Part shown: positions 7,519-8,166 of the stretch, in pieces
Numbering within the stretch: position 1 is the stretch's first letter
How the letters are laid out: the number at the start of each line of letters is the position of its first letter
NCBI GenBank assembly: GCA_030539415.1
Contig: JAUNSE010000064.1
Coordinates: 1-8,166 of the forward strand
Length of the DNA stretch: 8,166 nt
Direction of reading: 5' to 3'
From: Desulfovibrionaceae bacterium
GTDB taxonomy: Bacteria > Desulfobacterota > Desulfovibrionia > Desulfovibrionales > Desulfovibrionaceae
The notes under the pieces: generated by a model
Told to the model about the DNA's origin: nothing
Database searches by the model: none
What the model saw: only the letters and a program-made list of their open reading frames with translations
Position numbers and translations under genes: made by a program

Positions 7519-8166
7519 TCACTTGTTCAAGTACGCTCTGAACGAACCAAACCCGCTGATGTCCTCGGCTTTCTCAAGCAGAGCCGATTCGCAGACAAAG
7601 CCCTTCACCCAGCTTCCGTCCTCGAGCTCCACGGACCCAAGTCCCAGCGGCGCGGGTATGCGTTCAAGAAAGGCGCCCACAGCCCGGCGGGGCATGTCCC
7701 ACACTTCAAGACCGATGGAAACGCCGCCTTCCTCCACCCGCACAAGACCGGGACGCAGCGGCTCTCCGCCGGGCACGAGCTTCATGCGGTAGCAGGGCGC
7801 CGTTGCGCAGACCCGGGCCAGCGTGGCGCCGGCCTCCTGCATCTGCCAGTTGAGCGCCATGCCGCTCATGTGGGCCCCGCACACGGCAAGGCGCATCGTG
7901 CCGTTCCCGGCGGACGGATTCGCCTCCGGCGCTCCGAGAATGAGGCCCTTCTCCATCTGTGCGGCATGGAACGCCGCGGCCACGGCCAGCAGTTTCTCTT
8001 CTGAAAAGGCCGGCGCAATCATGGTCACGCCGAAGGGCATGACCGTCCGAGTGCCGGGCAGCGTGGTGAGACCGGCCGGAACGGCAACCGCGCAGAGATC
8101 GAGGATGTTGACGAAATTCGTGTACGTGCCCATGCGCACATTGGTCTTGACCGGGTCGCGGCGCAC
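7519..8166 (-). CDS. atzF: Allophanate hydrolase, AtzF family (C-terminal part, 5' end outside window)
   Basis: 215 residues of the C-terminus; the frame stays open to the right edge, and full-length members have about 600. Visible residues 1-80 are the end of the amidase-signature domain (RRDPVKTNVRMGTYTNFVN, then PFGVTMIAPAFSEEKLL); its Lys-Ser-Ser centre lies outside. Residues about 91-215 are the distinct AtzF C-terminal domain: MRLAVCGAHMSGMALNWQM, TAPCYRMKLVPGGEPLRPG, IPAPLGLGSVEL, DISGFGSFRAYL. In the family the amidase domain cuts allophanate and the C-terminal domain is reported to decarboxylate the N-carboxycarbamate product, so that allophanate becomes ammonium and CO2. His99 in the CGAHMSG motif is a likely functional residue. 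Its usual partner is urea (or guanidine) carboxylase, expected upstream to the right. The gene ends at a strong terminator, so it is the last of its transcript. Confidence 0.9.
   Translation of the reverse strand: MRRDPVKTNVRMGTYTNFVNILDLCAVAVPAGLTTLPGTRTVMPFGVTMIAPAFSEEKLLAVAAAFHAAQMEKGLILGAPEANPSAGNGTMRLAVCGAHMSGMALNWQMQEAGATLARVCATAPCYRMKLVPGGEPLRPGLVRVEEGGVSIGLEVWDMPRRAVGAFLERIPAPLGLGSVELEDGSWVKGFVCESALLEKAEDISGFGSFRAYLNK

Overview
The window comes from a GC-rich bacterium. A Desulfovibrionaceae-like sulfate or sulfite reducer is my best guess. The support is a fused CobA-HemD protein (known from Desulfovibrio tetrapyrrole synthesis) next to an FAD/NAD(P)-binding [2Fe-2S] oxidoreductase of the AsrB / sulfhydrogenase-gamma / FlxA type, which is common in anaerobes that handle reduced ferredoxin or heterodisulfide-type electron carriers. 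This assignment is inferred from gene content; no rRNA or other marker is present.

Layout. On the plus strand, bases 2-1024 hold the 3' part of the flavin/iron-sulfur oxidoreductase, preceded in the same frame by a Pro/Ala/Glu-rich linker that runs off the left edge. A strong inverted repeat at 1053-1084 separates it from a convergent minus-strand block. Read in transcription order, that block is pepA (leucyl aminopeptidase), cobA-hemD (uroporphyrinogen-III synthase plus C-methyltransferase, starting inside the pepA stop codon), purN (GAR formyltransferase) and a small exported NTF2/SnoaL-like protein. A good sigma70-type promoter (TTGGCA, 17 bp, TATACT) lies just upstream of pepA. The four genes probably form one operon ending at the 1053-1084 hairpin. 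Upstream of it, also on the minus strand, is hmp (flavohaemoglobin, NO dioxygenase) with its own terminator hairpins and a promoter region containing an 18-bp imperfect palindrome. A roughly 450-bp AT-rich stretch then follows, sharply different from the GC-rich surroundings and without a convincing gene. At the right edge is the C-terminal third of an allophanate hydrolase (AtzF family), minus strand, with a clear Rho-independent terminator.

How the genes fit together. Most are housekeeping or stress genes: purine synthesis, the branch-point steps to sirohaem, cobalamin and haem, peptide turnover, NO detoxification and urea/allophanate nitrogen release. Sirohaem, made through CobA-HemD, is the cofactor of sulfite reductase, which suits a sulfur-respiring host. 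I found no phage, transposon, CRISPR, tRNA or rRNA in the window and nothing that I can defend as a wholly new system. The points most worth following are the hmp control region with its AT-rich upstream DNA, the linker-fused oxidoreductase, and the mixed operon with translational coupling of pepA to cobA-hemD.
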